Source: Desulfobulbaceae bacterium UBA5611 (GTDB taxonomy: Bacteria; Desulfobacterota; Desulfobulbia; Desulfobulbales; Desulfocapsaceae). From it: a stretch of 40,601 nt of DNA. The stretch lies in assembly GCA_002424635.1 (NCBI GenBank), contig DIKT01000022.1:13183-53783 (forward strand), written 5' to 3'. The position numbers and the translations under genes were made by a program. Below the pieces are notes generated by a model. That model was not told the origin of the DNA. It saw only the letters and a program-made list of their open reading frames with translations, and ran no database searches. Positions 19,411 to 28,073 of this stretch are shown piece by piece (positions within the stretch are counted from its first letter, which is position 1; every line of letters starts with the position of its first letter).

Positions 19411-20213
19411 GGCAGAGATCCCGGCTGGGGAAAGGGATCAAGGTAGAGCCACAGTACGGCGCCAAGTTCGACTTCCTGCTCCTGGCCTTGCGGATCTTTA
19501 AGGGTGAAGGCGGCCGCATTCAACGCGGCAAAGCCCCACCAGCCGGCAGCAGGACAGGTGAAAGAAAAAATACCCTGGCCATCGGCCCGGATAACTTGGC
19601 TCACATGGGCAGCACTGGGGGCCCGCAGTGCTTTCTGTCCCGTCTGCTTTTTGGCCTGATCATAATATTCGACCTCCACCATTGATCCGGGCACCGGCTT
19701 GCCGTCAAGCAGCACCTGACCGACAAAGCTATTGCCGGCATAATTGCCGAAAGGACGAAGCAGGGGCACGATTTCAGTCTTCAAGCCCAGCGGTGCGGCC
19801 CATCCTTCATCGCCATCAAAAGCAGAGAGGGCCGTCTTGGTATAATGGATAATGGAGCGATTTTCGGCGGCCTCCCAATAGGGTTGCGGCTCCATGATAA
19901 ACCAGTACACTCCGGGCCGAGCAGGGGTGTAATCAAGGCCCCAACCCTGGTGGCCCATGATCTTAGTGGCGGTAAGTCTGGCACTCAATTCTTCGCGCTT
20001 GCCATCTTTGCTGGCGTAGAAAGCGGCAGGCCTGAGCAGATCCATGCCCTGGCCGGTAAAGGGATGAGAGAAGGACAGATCGAGATGGACGGTCGGTTGC
20101 TGCTGGTGTACCCGGTTGGCCGACGGGATGATCATGCCGAAGTGGGCATAGGTTGGGGTGGCCAGGTTAAAGACTAACAAAGCTGACAGGACTGGCAGGA
20201 TTCGAGGTTGCAT
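19407..20213 (-). CDS. nikK: periplasmic nickel-uptake accessory protein, NikK-like (DUF4198)
   Basis: 268 residues with a signal peptide (about 1-23, ending TPTYA before HFGM). The mature protein has the look of DUF4198: HFGMIIPSANRV, RPGVYWFIMEPQPYW and a second Ig-like part with a carboxypeptidase-regulatory-type segment. NikK and NikL are extra subunits of nickel ECF systems in several proteobacterial lineages, probably supplying periplasmic metal capture. GGAG lies five bases before the ATG. Its position between nikL and nikQ supports the call; the detailed role is not known. Confidence 0.8.
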   Translation of the reverse strand: MQPRILPVLSALLVFNLATPTYAHFGMIIPSANRVHQQQPTVHLDLSFSHPFTGQGMDLLRPAAFYASKDGKREELSARLTATKIMGHQGWGLDYTPARPGVYWFIMEPQPYWEAAENRSIIHYTKTALSAFDGDEGWAAPLGLKTEIVPLLRPFGNYAGNSFVGQVLLDGKPVPGSMVEVEYYDQAKKQTGQKALRAPSAAHVSQVIRADGQGIFSFTCPAAGWWGFAALNAAAFTLKDPQGQEQEVELGAVLWLYLDPFPQPGSLP

Positions 20214-20282
20214 TTGGTCTCCAAGAAAAAATTTATGGTGATAGCGGCGGTGCCACCTGAATGGTGCGCGTTACGAATGGTT

Positions 20283-20888
20283 CTATTTTCTGCTCTTTAT
20301 CCAGGCAATAATGCCGGCCAGGCCAATAAGGTAGCCGATACCGCCCAGAATATCGGTGAGTTTTGGTCGCGGTTCTTGGCTCTGGGCCAGACTGCGGCGG
20401 ATAGGGGCCAGTTTTTCTTCCAGCAGCCGCTCCAGAATAATGGTAAGTTCTTTATTGCTGACAGACCCTGCGGTGCCAGATAGCTCCGCAGCGGGAACTG
20501 TGGTAGCAGCTTGATCGGTCTCCTGGCTGACGTGAGCCACTTCGGGCTGGAGCAGCCATTCATTACGGTGACCATCGCCGCCGGAGACAATGATCCGCAG
20601 GGGCGCCTTTTCTGCTTTGACCGTGTCAGCCAGCGAAAAGGAAAAATGGCCCTGGTCGTTAGTCCGGCCCTGGTACAAGCTGGCGCCGGTGGTGGCATGC
20701 TGCACATCCACCTGACCCTTAACCAGGGGCCTGCCTCCGGAAAATTTGCTTTCCACCGTGACGATTTCGCCGGCCTGCCAGGCAAAGACCTGGACCTGAT
20801 GGGCCTGAATCGGAGTGGGAACTGACGATAATATTATGATTAACAGGATGAGCAGGGGCATGATCGGTTGGTTTTTTAGCGGGGTCAT
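20283..20888 (-). CDS. nikL: nickel-uptake accessory protein, NikL-like
   Basis: 201 residues: signal peptide or anchor (about 9-29), an Ig-like carboxypeptidase-regulatory segment (about 30-105) containing VKGQVDVQHATTG and TNDQGHFSFSLAD, a helical stretch with KELTIILERLLEEKLAPI, and a C-terminal membrane span (about 180-198). This matches NikL-type accessory subunits. The ATG overlaps the nikM stop (TAATG), indicating translational coupling. His30 at the probable mature N-terminus (QAHQVQ) could contribute to metal capture, which is inference. Confidence 0.78.
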   Translation of the reverse strand: MTPLKNQPIMPLLILLIIILSSVPTPIQAHQVQVFAWQAGEIVTVESKFSGGRPLVKGQVDVQHATTGASLYQGRTNDQGHFSFSLADTVKAEKAPLRIIVSGGDGHRNEWLLQPEVAHVSQETDQAATTVPAAELSGTAGSVSNKELTIILERLLEEKLAPIRRSLAQSQEPRPKLTDILGGIGYLIGLAGIIAWIKSRK

Positions 20889-21499
20889 TATTTGTCACCT
20901 ATGGTAAAAGCCAATATCTCCGGTTGGACGCGGGCCAGGAAGCCGATGATGAATAAAGTAATACATCCTTCAATCAGCATGATGGGGATATTACCGGCCA
21001 CCAGGAGGCCGGCTGCCTGCGCGAAGCCCCGGTCCGAAACCCACAGGGTACCGGCGGTGAGAACTGCGGACAGCAGCAGGGAGCCAAAACCGGCCACAAA
21101 AGCGGCGGTTAACTGTCGTTTTCTGCCCCGCTGCAGCCAGGGGCGAAGGACCAGCCCGCAAATAACGGCCGGGGCCGCCATGTTGAAGGTATTGACGCCA
21201 AGGACCAACAGACCGCCATATTGAAAGAAGAGGGCCTGCAGCAGCAGGGCGATCAGGATGGCCGGAAAGGCGGCCCAGCCGAGAATAATGCCCATCAGGC
21301 CCCCGAGGAGAAGGTGGGCTGACACCGGACCTATGGGCACATGGACCAGGGAGGCCACAAAAAAAGTGGAGGCCAGCAGGGCTACGGTCATGATCCGGTC
21401 ATAGTTCAGCCTTTTAAGGCCGATTGCCGTGCCGAGAATGGTCAATGCCCCACCGCCAAGTAGTACTGGTCCGGTGAGGATCCCTTCTGATATATGCAT
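20888..21499 (-). CDS. nikM: ECF nickel transporter substrate-binding membrane subunit NikM (CbiM family)
   Basis: 203-residue membrane protein. The N-terminus is MHISEG: His2 and the conserved MHI-x-EG motif place Ni2+ or Co2+ in the CbiM/NikM fold. HVPIGPVSAHLLLGGLMGIILG (54-75) and GVNTFNMAAPA (100-110) are further family segments. The usual C-terminal extension (NikN) is absent; its role would be taken by NikK and NikL. It lies about 70 bases after nikR and overlaps nikL. Confidence 0.93.
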   Translation of the reverse strand: MHISEGILTGPVLLGGGALTILGTAIGLKRLNYDRIMTVALLASTFFVASLVHVPIGPVSAHLLLGGLMGIILGWAAFPAILIALLLQALFFQYGGLLVLGVNTFNMAAPAVICGLVLRPWLQRGRKRQLTAAFVAGFGSLLLSAVLTAGTLWVSDRGFAQAAGLLVAGNIPIMLIEGCITLFIIGFLARVQPEILAFTIGDK

Positions 21500-21572
21500 G
21501 GGCCAACAAGATCGGTAAAATTAAAGAGTCAGAGAACTCAGCAGGAAAAAATAGCCGAACAGGGTGCGGGCC

Positions 21573-21983
21573 TCAATGCAGATGTTCACCGGTAGAATTC
21601 ATGGCCAGTTTGCCGTAACGGACACCCCGTAGGGCGAGGAGATTATCGGCCAGTTCCTGGACTTTTTCGGCCTTGCCCCGGATGATAATAACTTCCAGGC
21701 AGTTATCATGATCCATATGCACATGGGTCGTGGAGACAATCTGGTGGTGGTATTCATGTTGCAGGTCGGTGATTTTTTCCTGCACCTGGGGCTTATGGTG
21801 ATCATAAACCAGGGAGATGACGCCCATCACTTCCTTGTCGGCGGCCCATTCATTCTGGACAAATCGATCACGGATCAGATCGCGGATCGCTTCTGAGCGG
21901 TTTTTATACTGATGCTGTTGCATATAGGTATCAAAGTCAGCCAGGAGCTCTTGCTCGATGGAGATGGTAAATCGTTTCAGCAT
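21573..21983 (-). CDS. nikR: nickel-responsive regulator NikR
   Basis: 136-residue ribbon-helix-helix repressor with a C-terminal ACT-like metal domain. The DNA-binding part is about 1-45 (KRFTISIEQELLADFD, NRSEAIRDLIRD). The high-affinity nickel ligands of E. coli NikR are all present at identical numbers: His76, His87, His89 and Cys95. It begins the nickel operon and probably autoregulates it and represses nikMLKQ when nickel is ample. I could not find a two-half-site operator in the 174-base upstream region. Confidence 0.95.
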   Translation of the reverse strand: MLKRFTISIEQELLADFDTYMQQHQYKNRSEAIRDLIRDRFVQNEWAADKEVMGVISLVYDHHKPQVQEKITDLQHEYHHQIVSTTHVHMDHDNCLEVIIIRGKAEKVQELADNLLALRGVRYGKLAMNSTGEHLH

Positions 21984-22052
21984 TTATAACACCTTTTTTT
22001 ATTTCGTATTATTTTATCCATAATTGATTTAGGCGTCAATAAAAATGAATTG

Positions 22053-22071
22053 CTAGTGGTGATAAAACTAG
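22053..22071. promoter_or_regulatory. short inverted repeat upstream of nikR
   Basis: CTAGT (22053-22057) and ACTAG (22067-22071) flank nine bases between nikR and the zinc-ribbon gene, and a further ACTAG lies near 22094. The arms are short and the spacing does not match known NikR operators, so this is only a candidate regulator site. Confidence 0.2.
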
Positions 22072-22157
22072 TTTGATTTGCTTATTTTTTTATACTAGAA
22101 GTGAAAGAATGTTTTGGTGCTGCAACCCTGTGAACAATCTGTGAATTGGAGGTTGAA

Positions 22158-23030
22158 ATGAAGATGACTTGTCCCCATTGCGGTGTGGTTGGTTCCGCGC
22201 CCGATTCCATTCATGGAGGAAAGGTGCGATGTCCGCATTGTGCAAAGGTGTTTATCTTAAAAGAGCAGAAGATCGCCTGTCCCCATTGTGGAGTTGTCGG
22301 CTCGGCCGGAGATTATGCGCCTGATACGAAATTAAAGTGTCCGCTCTGCGCCAAAGTCTTTCTTTTGACGCCACAATTACCGGCCGGCGACCAGGTCAGT
22401 ATTGCTAGCGAAAAATCATGGCCGACAGCAACTCCTGTAGCTGCAGAGTTGGCAGGAAAGTGGCCGGCTCCTGCGACCGAGCCTGAACTGATCCCTGTGG
22501 CAGAGGAACCGGAACTTGAGCCGGAAGAGGAGGTCTTAGCGACACCAGAATCTGCCCTGCAGTTTATGGCCGAAGCTGCTGATGAGATTGTCCTGGAACC
22601 GGTCAAAGCCGATAGCGAGCTCAAGCTGGAAGAAGTGATGAAAGCTGAACCTGCCATAGAGCTACCGCCGGAGACTGAAGTTAGTCCTGAACCGGAACCA
22701 ATAATTGATACTGCCACGATCTCGGCAGTTGAGCAGATGGCTGAGATCCCAGAAGCTGAAGCGGCAAGAACCAGTGAGGACCTGGTCGTGCCGGCGGCCA
22801 TAAGTACTGAGGTCTGCGCCGGTTGTGGCGATTCTTTTCAGCCCGAATTTCTGCAGGAGGTTGATGCCAAATTATATTGCGGAGTCTGCCAGCTACGTTG
22901 TGCCGCCTTGGATGCAACGCAGCCAACAACAAAATCCGGCGGTCGCAAGCGCCGTGGTCTGCTCATAATGATCATAACTCTTGGTTTGTTGGCTCTGCTT
23001 GCTGCGCTGCTACTGTTTCAAAACTGGTAA
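22158..23030 (+). CDS. tandem zinc-ribbon protein with C-terminal membrane anchor
   Basis: 290 residues of unknown function. Two MJ0042-like zinc ribbons lie at the N-terminus (CPHCGVVGSAPD...CPHCAKVF and CPHCGVVGSAGD...CPLCAKVF), evidently an internal duplication. A roughly 140-residue Glu/Pro/Ala-rich acidic linker follows, then a third four-cysteine module (CAGCGDSF...YCGVCQLRC, about 217-243) and a C-terminal transmembrane helix after KRRG. The start is the ATG at 22158 behind GGAGGT; the TTG 12 bases upstream overlaps that site. It is divergent from nikR. Similar proteins are often scaffolds or redox/metal sensors, but nothing here fixes a role. Confidence 0.8.
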   Translation: MKMTCPHCGVVGSAPDSIHGGKVRCPHCAKVFILKEQKIACPHCGVVGSAGDYAPDTKLKCPLCAKVFLLTPQLPAGDQVSIASEKSWPTATPVAAELAGKWPAPATEPELIPVAEEPELEPEEEVLATPESALQFMAEAADEIVLEPVKADSELKLEEVMKAEPAIELPPETEVSPEPEPIIDTATISAVEQMAEIPEAEAARTSEDLVVPAAISTEVCAGCGDSFQPEFLQEVDAKLYCGVCQLRCAALDATQPTTKSGGRKRRGLLIMIITLGLLALLAALLLFQNW

Positions 23031-23213
23031 TTATCCAGCAGTATTGCATGATTACATAAAAGGTACTTCTTGCTCTGCTTGCAAGTAGATCGTGTTTATT
23101 TATAGAAAGTAATAGGTGAAAAATGCTGCAAACAAAACTTGTGTGCAGGAAAGAGCAATTGCCGGTGCAAGCCAAGTTCTGATTTCGCCTTTTATGCAGG
23201 TACGAACAGCTGG

Positions 23214-23255
23214 GCGGGCAGATCAGAGTTATGTGTCAGGCCATGATCTGCCCGC
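23214..23255. terminator. 12-bp perfect inverted repeat downstream of the secretion operon
   Basis: GCGGGCAGATCA (23214-23225) and TGATCTGCCCGC (23244-23255) are perfect complements with an 18-base loop. The hairpin lies about 55 bases beyond the gspE stop and between convergent transcription units. It could end transcription from either side, but neither side has a T-run, so factor-independent termination is doubtful. The 278 bases between 23030 and 23309 hold nothing else that I recognise. Confidence 0.4.
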
Positions 23256-23308
23256 TTCTATGGTCCTTAGCCCCTGGTTGCTTTGTCCTCATCGCTACCA
23301 TAACTGCT

Positions 23309-24994
23309 CTACTCTTCCTTCGATACCCGAAATACCTCTTCAATGGTAGTGATGCCGTGCATGACCTTCATGGCGCCGTCCTGACGCAGGGTGATCATAC
23401 CGTTTTTGATTGCCTGTTCCTTGATTTCATGGGCATTGGCGGTTGTCAGAATCAGGTGTTTCATCTCGCGGTCCATGAGCAGCAGTTCAAAAATACCGCA
23501 TCTTCCCTTGTAACCGGTATGATGACACTTGGCACAGCCCTTTCCTCTGAAGGCTTGTCGGGTGGCATCCTCCGCCGCGATCCCGAGCTTCAGCCAGGCT
23601 TCCTGGTCAGGCGTATATGCCTCTTTGCAGTGACTGCAGATAATCCGCACCAGGCGTTGGGCCAAGATGGCATTGATCGAGGATGACAGTAGGAAGGGCT
23701 CGACCCCCATATCAATGAGCCTGGTGATAGCACTGGCGGCATCGTTAGTATGCAGCGTGGAAAAGACCAGATGGCCGGTAAGGGCGGACTGAATGGCAAT
23801 CTCGGCCGTTTCGGTATCACGGATCTCACCCACCAGGATGACATCGGGATCCTGACGGACGATAGAACGAAGGCCGGAGGCAAAGGTGAGATTGATCTTC
23901 GGATTGACCTGGACCTGGCCTATGCCGCTGATCCGGTATTCGACCGGATCTTCAATAGTGATGATATTGATGTCGGTATTATTAATCGAGGTCAGAGCGG
24001 CATAGAGAGTAGTGGTCTTGCCGCTGCCGGTCGGACCGGTGACCAGCACGATACCATTAGCTGCCTTGATCTGTTCTGCAAAGGGGATGAACCGATCATC
24101 GGGCATACCTAGTTCGACCAGGGTAATTAAGACCGAGGATTTGTCGAGCAGACGCAACACGACCCGTTCGCCAAAGGAGGTGGGCAGGGTCGAGACCCGG
24201 ATATCAACATCCTTATTGCCGACCTTCAGCTCAATACGGCCATCCTGAGGCAGCCGTTTTTCGGCGATATTGAGATTGGCCATAATCTTGATTCTCGAGA
24301 TCAGGGCCGATTGGACATGCTTGGGCGGACTGAGCATATCATAGAGGATGCCATCCAGACGCTGGCGAATTTTCAGGCTGTTCTGGTAGGGTTCGATGTG
24401 GATATCAGAGGCGTTATCGCGGACAGCCTGGGAGAACATGAGATTGACCAGGCGAATAACCGGGGCATCACTGGTATCATCAAGAAGATCGCCAGTTTCT
24501 TCAATCTCGGAAAAAAGGGCCTCCGGATCTTCACTGTCGATATCCTGCATCACCTCGGCCGCTGAATCCTGGGTCATATCATAGGCAAAATTGATGGCGG
24601 TGGTAATAGCGGCCAGGGGACAGAGCACCGGTCGGACCCCATTCCAGCCCAGCAGCGAGCGGAGATCATCAAGGGCCTGAAAACTAAAAGGGTCATTAAT
24701 GGCAATATAGGCATCATCTAAAGTTGCCACCGGAACCATCGCATTTTTTTTCAGAAAAGCGATAGCGACACTGGCGGTGAAATCGGTCTGGATCTCTGCC
24801 GGCAGGGTCCGGGAGACCTCAATATGAAAATGCCGGCCCAAGATTTCCAGCAGGTCAATCTCATCAACGTTGTTCTGTTTGGTCAGAATACGGACCAGTT
24901 GGCCGCCTTTTTCCTCCTGGGTGCCCATGGCCTGAGCCCAGGCTTCAATAGGCAGGCTGAGTTGATCACTCAGAATATTTGGTAACTGGTTCAT
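23309..24994 (-). CDS. gspE: type II secretion ATPase GspE
   Basis: Cytoplasmic hexameric ATPase that powers pseudopilus assembly. 561 residues: N-terminal N1/N2 domain that docks on GspL (about 1-150), then the ATPase with Walker A GPTGSGKTT (320-328), the Asp box ITIEDPVEY, a Walker B-like VGEIRDTET and the His box TLHTNDA. A four-cysteine zinc module lies at about 453-500 (CSHCKEAY...CAKCHHTGYKGRCG). The start overlaps the gspD stop (ATGA). It is the last gene of the operon. PilB and other type IV pilus ATPases are close relatives, but the surrounding gsp genes settle the identity. Confidence 0.95.
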   Translation of the reverse strand: MNQLPNILSDQLSLPIEAWAQAMGTQEEKGGQLVRILTKQNNVDEIDLLEILGRHFHIEVSRTLPAEIQTDFTASVAIAFLKKNAMVPVATLDDAYIAINDPFSFQALDDLRSLLGWNGVRPVLCPLAAITTAINFAYDMTQDSAAEVMQDIDSEDPEALFSEIEETGDLLDDTSDAPVIRLVNLMFSQAVRDNASDIHIEPYQNSLKIRQRLDGILYDMLSPPKHVQSALISRIKIMANLNIAEKRLPQDGRIELKVGNKDVDIRVSTLPTSFGERVVLRLLDKSSVLITLVELGMPDDRFIPFAEQIKAANGIVLVTGPTGSGKTTTLYAALTSINNTDINIITIEDPVEYRISGIGQVQVNPKINLTFASGLRSIVRQDPDVILVGEIRDTETAEIAIQSALTGHLVFSTLHTNDAASAITRLIDMGVEPFLLSSSINAILAQRLVRIICSHCKEAYTPDQEAWLKLGIAAEDATRQAFRGKGCAKCHHTGYKGRCGIFELLLMDREMKHLILTTANAHEIKEQAIKNGMITLRQDGAMKVMHGITTIEEVFRVSKEE

Positions 24995-27315
24995 AGGTTA
25001 TTATTTTCCACCGGCGGCGAGACTGTCATCTGCAAGCGCTCTAAATTATCTTTAGTTGATTGCAGCAGAGCACTGTCCATCATATGAGGGCCGGAGTAGT
25101 TGATGGCTGCCCTGGCGCTGGCCTCATCAAGAATTATTTGGTACATCCTGATCGCATCATGGGGATTACCTTCCTGCTCACTGATGACGCCAAGATTGAA
25201 ACGGGCGTAAAAATTATGGCCATCAAGTTCCAAGGCTTTATTGAACAGCTCTTTGGCTGCGACGGAGTTACCTTTCTGCATCTGTTCAAACCCTTCGTCA
25301 ACTAAAGCCATGACGTGAGTGTCATCAGTCGGGTTGATCAGGAGTTGCCTGGCTTGCGGCAGATCTTTTTCGATGACGTCGGTTTTAAGAGAAGTGACCC
25401 CGGCCATATCACCTGGATTTCTAATAATCCGGGGGGTAATGAAGATGAACATATTGGTCTTTTTACGGGTAGTGCGTTTGGTTTTAAACAGCCAGCCGAG
25501 CACCGGAATATCACCGAGCAGCGGAACCTTGGATTCACCCTCAGTGTCATCCTGGCCGATGATGCCGCCGATGACGATCGTATTATTGTCTTTGACCAGA
25601 ACGGTAGTCGTGGCGGTCCGTTTGAAGGTCGTCGGCTTATCAGGTTGCGAACTATCCTTGAGTTTGCTGACCTCAGTGGCGATCTCCAAGCGGAGGATAT
25701 CAGCCTGGTTGATCTGAGGGGTGATGGTCAGTTTGGTGGCGATATCTTTGTATTCATAGTTCTGGTAGCCGATAGAGCCGGCGTCAGGGCTGCCGGTATT
25801 GTCTATTGCGGCCTGTGTTCTCGTCAGATAGGGGGTATTCTCGCCGATACTGATTTCTGCCTTCTTGTTGTCGGTAGTCAGGATCTGGGGAGTGGCAATG
25901 ACATTGACATGCGAGTCTCCCTTAAAGGCCGATAAAATGGCGCCGATATTAGGGAAGGTGACGCCGCCGATCTCAATGCCCTGCTTGAGAACACCAAGAG
26001 AAAATCCGGGACCGGCAATAGCCGCCTGAACCGCAGCGTCTGCTGTTGCTGGAATAATGCCGATGTTGTTAGGGAGGCGAAAGGAGCTCTGATCCGTAAA
26101 GCCGGTGATCATCTGGCCGGTGCCATCGGCAAAGTCCCCGCCCGCCATCCAGTTGACCCCCACCTGAAAGGATGAGTCAGCATCCACTTCCATGATCAAG
26201 GCCTCCAGATAGACCATGCGCCGGGGAATATCGAGTTTTTTGATCACATTTTCCAGTTCTTTAAATTCAGAACGGGTGGCTGTAATGATCAGAGAATTGG
26301 TTTCCGTATCGGGCATGATCTTGACATCTTTGGAGATAGCCGGGGCCTCGCCTTTTTTGGCCGGCTCGCTGCTCTTTTGCCCTGGAAGAGCGGTCAACAC
26401 GGTGGCCAGCTCCTTAGCCGTCGCATGTTGAAGATAAACGACCTGGATATTGCCTTCATTCTGCCTCATCTCGGTATCAAGCATGGTTACCAGATGTTTT
26501 ACCTTGGTAATATTGAGGGGTGAAGCGACCAGAATAATACTGTTGATGGGTTCATAAGCCACCACTTTAAGGACTGATTGAGGAGCGCCGGCTTTGGCGG
26601 ATTGCTGAAAAATGCTATTGATGGCCGTAGCGGCCACAGTAGCCGAAGCATGGGTGAGCTGGATAACAGCGACCTCTTCATCAGCGAGCGGGACATCGAT
26701 TGATTCAATAATAGTTAATAATTTCTGGATATTGGAGAGGGTTTCCGTGACGATCAGCATGCCGGATTGAGTGTGGGCAATGACTACTGATGTTTTAGAG
26801 ACAAGGGGGGCCAGCACTTTTTTCATTTCCTCAGGAGTGGTATAGTGCAGAGGAATAATCTGGGTGACGATCCTGTCAGTGGGTTGTGATGGCTCTCCAT
26901 GGCTGAGAGTGTTGATATTCTGGGAAAGCACCCGCGAGGCCGGCATTATTTTAGTGATGGGCCCGGCTGGTACGGTCGCAAAGCCGTTGACCTCCAGGAC
27001 TGATTCAAAAAGTTGATAAGCCTCTTCTTCCGATATTTTGGTAGGAGAAATAATGGTGACAGTACCTTGGACCGCTTTATCGACCACAAAGTTTCTTCCG
27101 GTTAATTCACTGATATATTTAATAAATAAATTAATATCAACCTTGTCGAAATCAATAGTGACGAACCGCTCAGAATTTGCCGCCTGTGGCTGGCCGGTGG
27201 CGGCATCTTCAACTGCATAACCATATGGTGGAAAAGAAAGCAGCAGGGTGATAATGAGCGGCAGGTAAAACACTTTGCCGCTGAAAGAGATGTTTGAAAA
27301 ATGACGCAAACTCAT
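24991..27315 (-). CDS. gspD: type II secretion outer-membrane secretin GspD with C-terminal TPR extension
   Basis: Forms the outer-membrane exit channel. 774 residues: signal peptide (about 1-34, ending GYA), N0 domain (RFVTIDFDKVDINLFIKYI), repeated N1-N3 domains (about 110-340) and the secretin core with VPLLGDIPVLGWLFK near its end. After the secretin (about residue 640) comes an unusual tail with tetratricopeptide-like repeats (about 671-745; LVDEGFEQMQKGN and FYARFNLGVISEQEGN). In many GspD proteins this region binds the pilotin GspS instead. AGGA lies before the ATG, which is 21 bases after gspC. Confidence 0.94.
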   Translation of the reverse strand: MSLRHFSNISFSGKVFYLPLIITLLLSFPPYGYAVEDAATGQPQAANSERFVTIDFDKVDINLFIKYISELTGRNFVVDKAVQGTVTIISPTKISEEEAYQLFESVLEVNGFATVPAGPITKIMPASRVLSQNINTLSHGEPSQPTDRIVTQIIPLHYTTPEEMKKVLAPLVSKTSVVIAHTQSGMLIVTETLSNIQKLLTIIESIDVPLADEEVAVIQLTHASATVAATAINSIFQQSAKAGAPQSVLKVVAYEPINSIILVASPLNITKVKHLVTMLDTEMRQNEGNIQVVYLQHATAKELATVLTALPGQKSSEPAKKGEAPAISKDVKIMPDTETNSLIITATRSEFKELENVIKKLDIPRRMVYLEALIMEVDADSSFQVGVNWMAGGDFADGTGQMITGFTDQSSFRLPNNIGIIPATADAAVQAAIAGPGFSLGVLKQGIEIGGVTFPNIGAILSAFKGDSHVNVIATPQILTTDNKKAEISIGENTPYLTRTQAAIDNTGSPDAGSIGYQNYEYKDIATKLTITPQINQADILRLEIATEVSKLKDSSQPDKPTTFKRTATTTVLVKDNNTIVIGGIIGQDDTEGESKVPLLGDIPVLGWLFKTKRTTRKKTNMFIFITPRIIRNPGDMAGVTSLKTDVIEKDLPQARQLLINPTDDTHVMALVDEGFEQMQKGNSVAAKELFNKALELDGHNFYARFNLGVISEQEGNPHDAIRMYQIILDEASARAAINYSGPHMMDSALLQSTKDNLERLQMTVSPPVENNNL

Positions 27316-27336
27316 GGCTTGTCCTGATATAAGGTT

Positions 27337-28062
27337 CTAAGGAAGGCTATTTTCCGGGATAATTATGGCTCCCATATCGGGAGGTGCCAATGTATTATTT
27401 TCTATGGGTTCTATGGGTTCTATGGGTTCTATGGGTTCTATGGGTTCTACGGGTCCAATGGGTTCCGGCTCCATTATATCTTCTTCATTTGGTATATCTG
27501 ACGGCGCTTCCTGGGTGGTCTCCATTGGTCCTTGATAAAGAAGAGCAGGATTAACCGGAGCCGTATTATTGCTACTTGAGGTATCCGGAACCAGAATCTC
27601 ATCTCTGCCTTTTACAGTGAGAATGACTTTTTCGCGTTGGATGTCCTTGATAAGAGCACCTTGCACCACGTCACCTTGAAAATAGATATCCTGTACTTTC
27701 TTTTTTTTGTCAAGGATAATGGCGCGGCGGTTTTTAGATGACCCGGTAATAGTACCCAGCAGAGCTAATTCAAGAGAAGTTTCGGCAAGGTCGACCACAG
27801 GAATCTCCACCTTTTCGGCAGGTTCATTCTTTGGCGGCGGGGGCGCAAAAAGATTACGTTGTAGAATTACCTGATGGTCTATCTGGTTGTTGGAGCCGGC
27901 CGGAGCGGTCCCGACAGTCTCTGGTGCTGTCTGTTGCATATTAAGTTCAGGACTGGTGGCCTTATGACTGGATAGCACCATTCTGTAGAATATCTCCACC
28001 GCACCAGCGGCCAATATAGTGATGATGATAAATGGTATTAATGGTTTAAGATACTTTGTCAT
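27337..28062 (-). CDS. gspC: type II secretion inner-membrane protein GspC lacking a PDZ domain
   Basis: Bridges the inner-membrane platform and the secretin. 241 residues: one N-terminal membrane span (about 9-29), a Pro-rich linker and the homology region (about 65-165; HQVILQRNLFAPPPP, LLGTITGSSKNRRAII, VQGALIKDIQREKVIL), which contacts GspD N0. The usual C-terminal PDZ or coiled-coil domain is replaced by an acidic Pro-rich tail with a run of Glu-Pro-Ile triplets near 215-228, encoded by a 9-bp DNA repeat. It sits between gspN and gspD, with short gaps on both sides. Confidence 0.85.
   Translation of the reverse strand: MTKYLKPLIPFIIITILAAGAVEIFYRMVLSSHKATSPELNMQQTAPETVGTAPAGSNNQIDHQVILQRNLFAPPPPKNEPAEKVEIPVVDLAETSLELALLGTITGSSKNRRAIILDKKKKVQDIYFQGDVVQGALIKDIQREKVILTVKGRDEILVPDTSSSNNTAPVNPALLYQGPMETTQEAPSDIPNEEDIMEPEPIGPVEPIEPIEPIEPIEPIENNTLAPPDMGAIIIPENSLP
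27401..27463. repeat. 9-bp tandem repeat inside gspC
   Basis: The unit TCTATGGGT occurs five times perfectly (27401-27445), then once with a single change (27446-27454) and once more degenerate (27455-27463). In the coding direction it reads GAACCCATA, giving Glu-Pro-Ile. Because the unit is three codons, slippage changes protein length without breaking the frame. Confidence 0.95.
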
Positions 28063-28073
28063 CGAATCAGTAA

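Noticed and set aside
21984..22157. NikR operator
   Set aside because: No pair of half-sites such as GTATGA...TCATAC or GTGTTAC...GTAACAC at proper spacing; only one GGTGTTA near the nikR start and a short CTAGT/ACTAG repeat.
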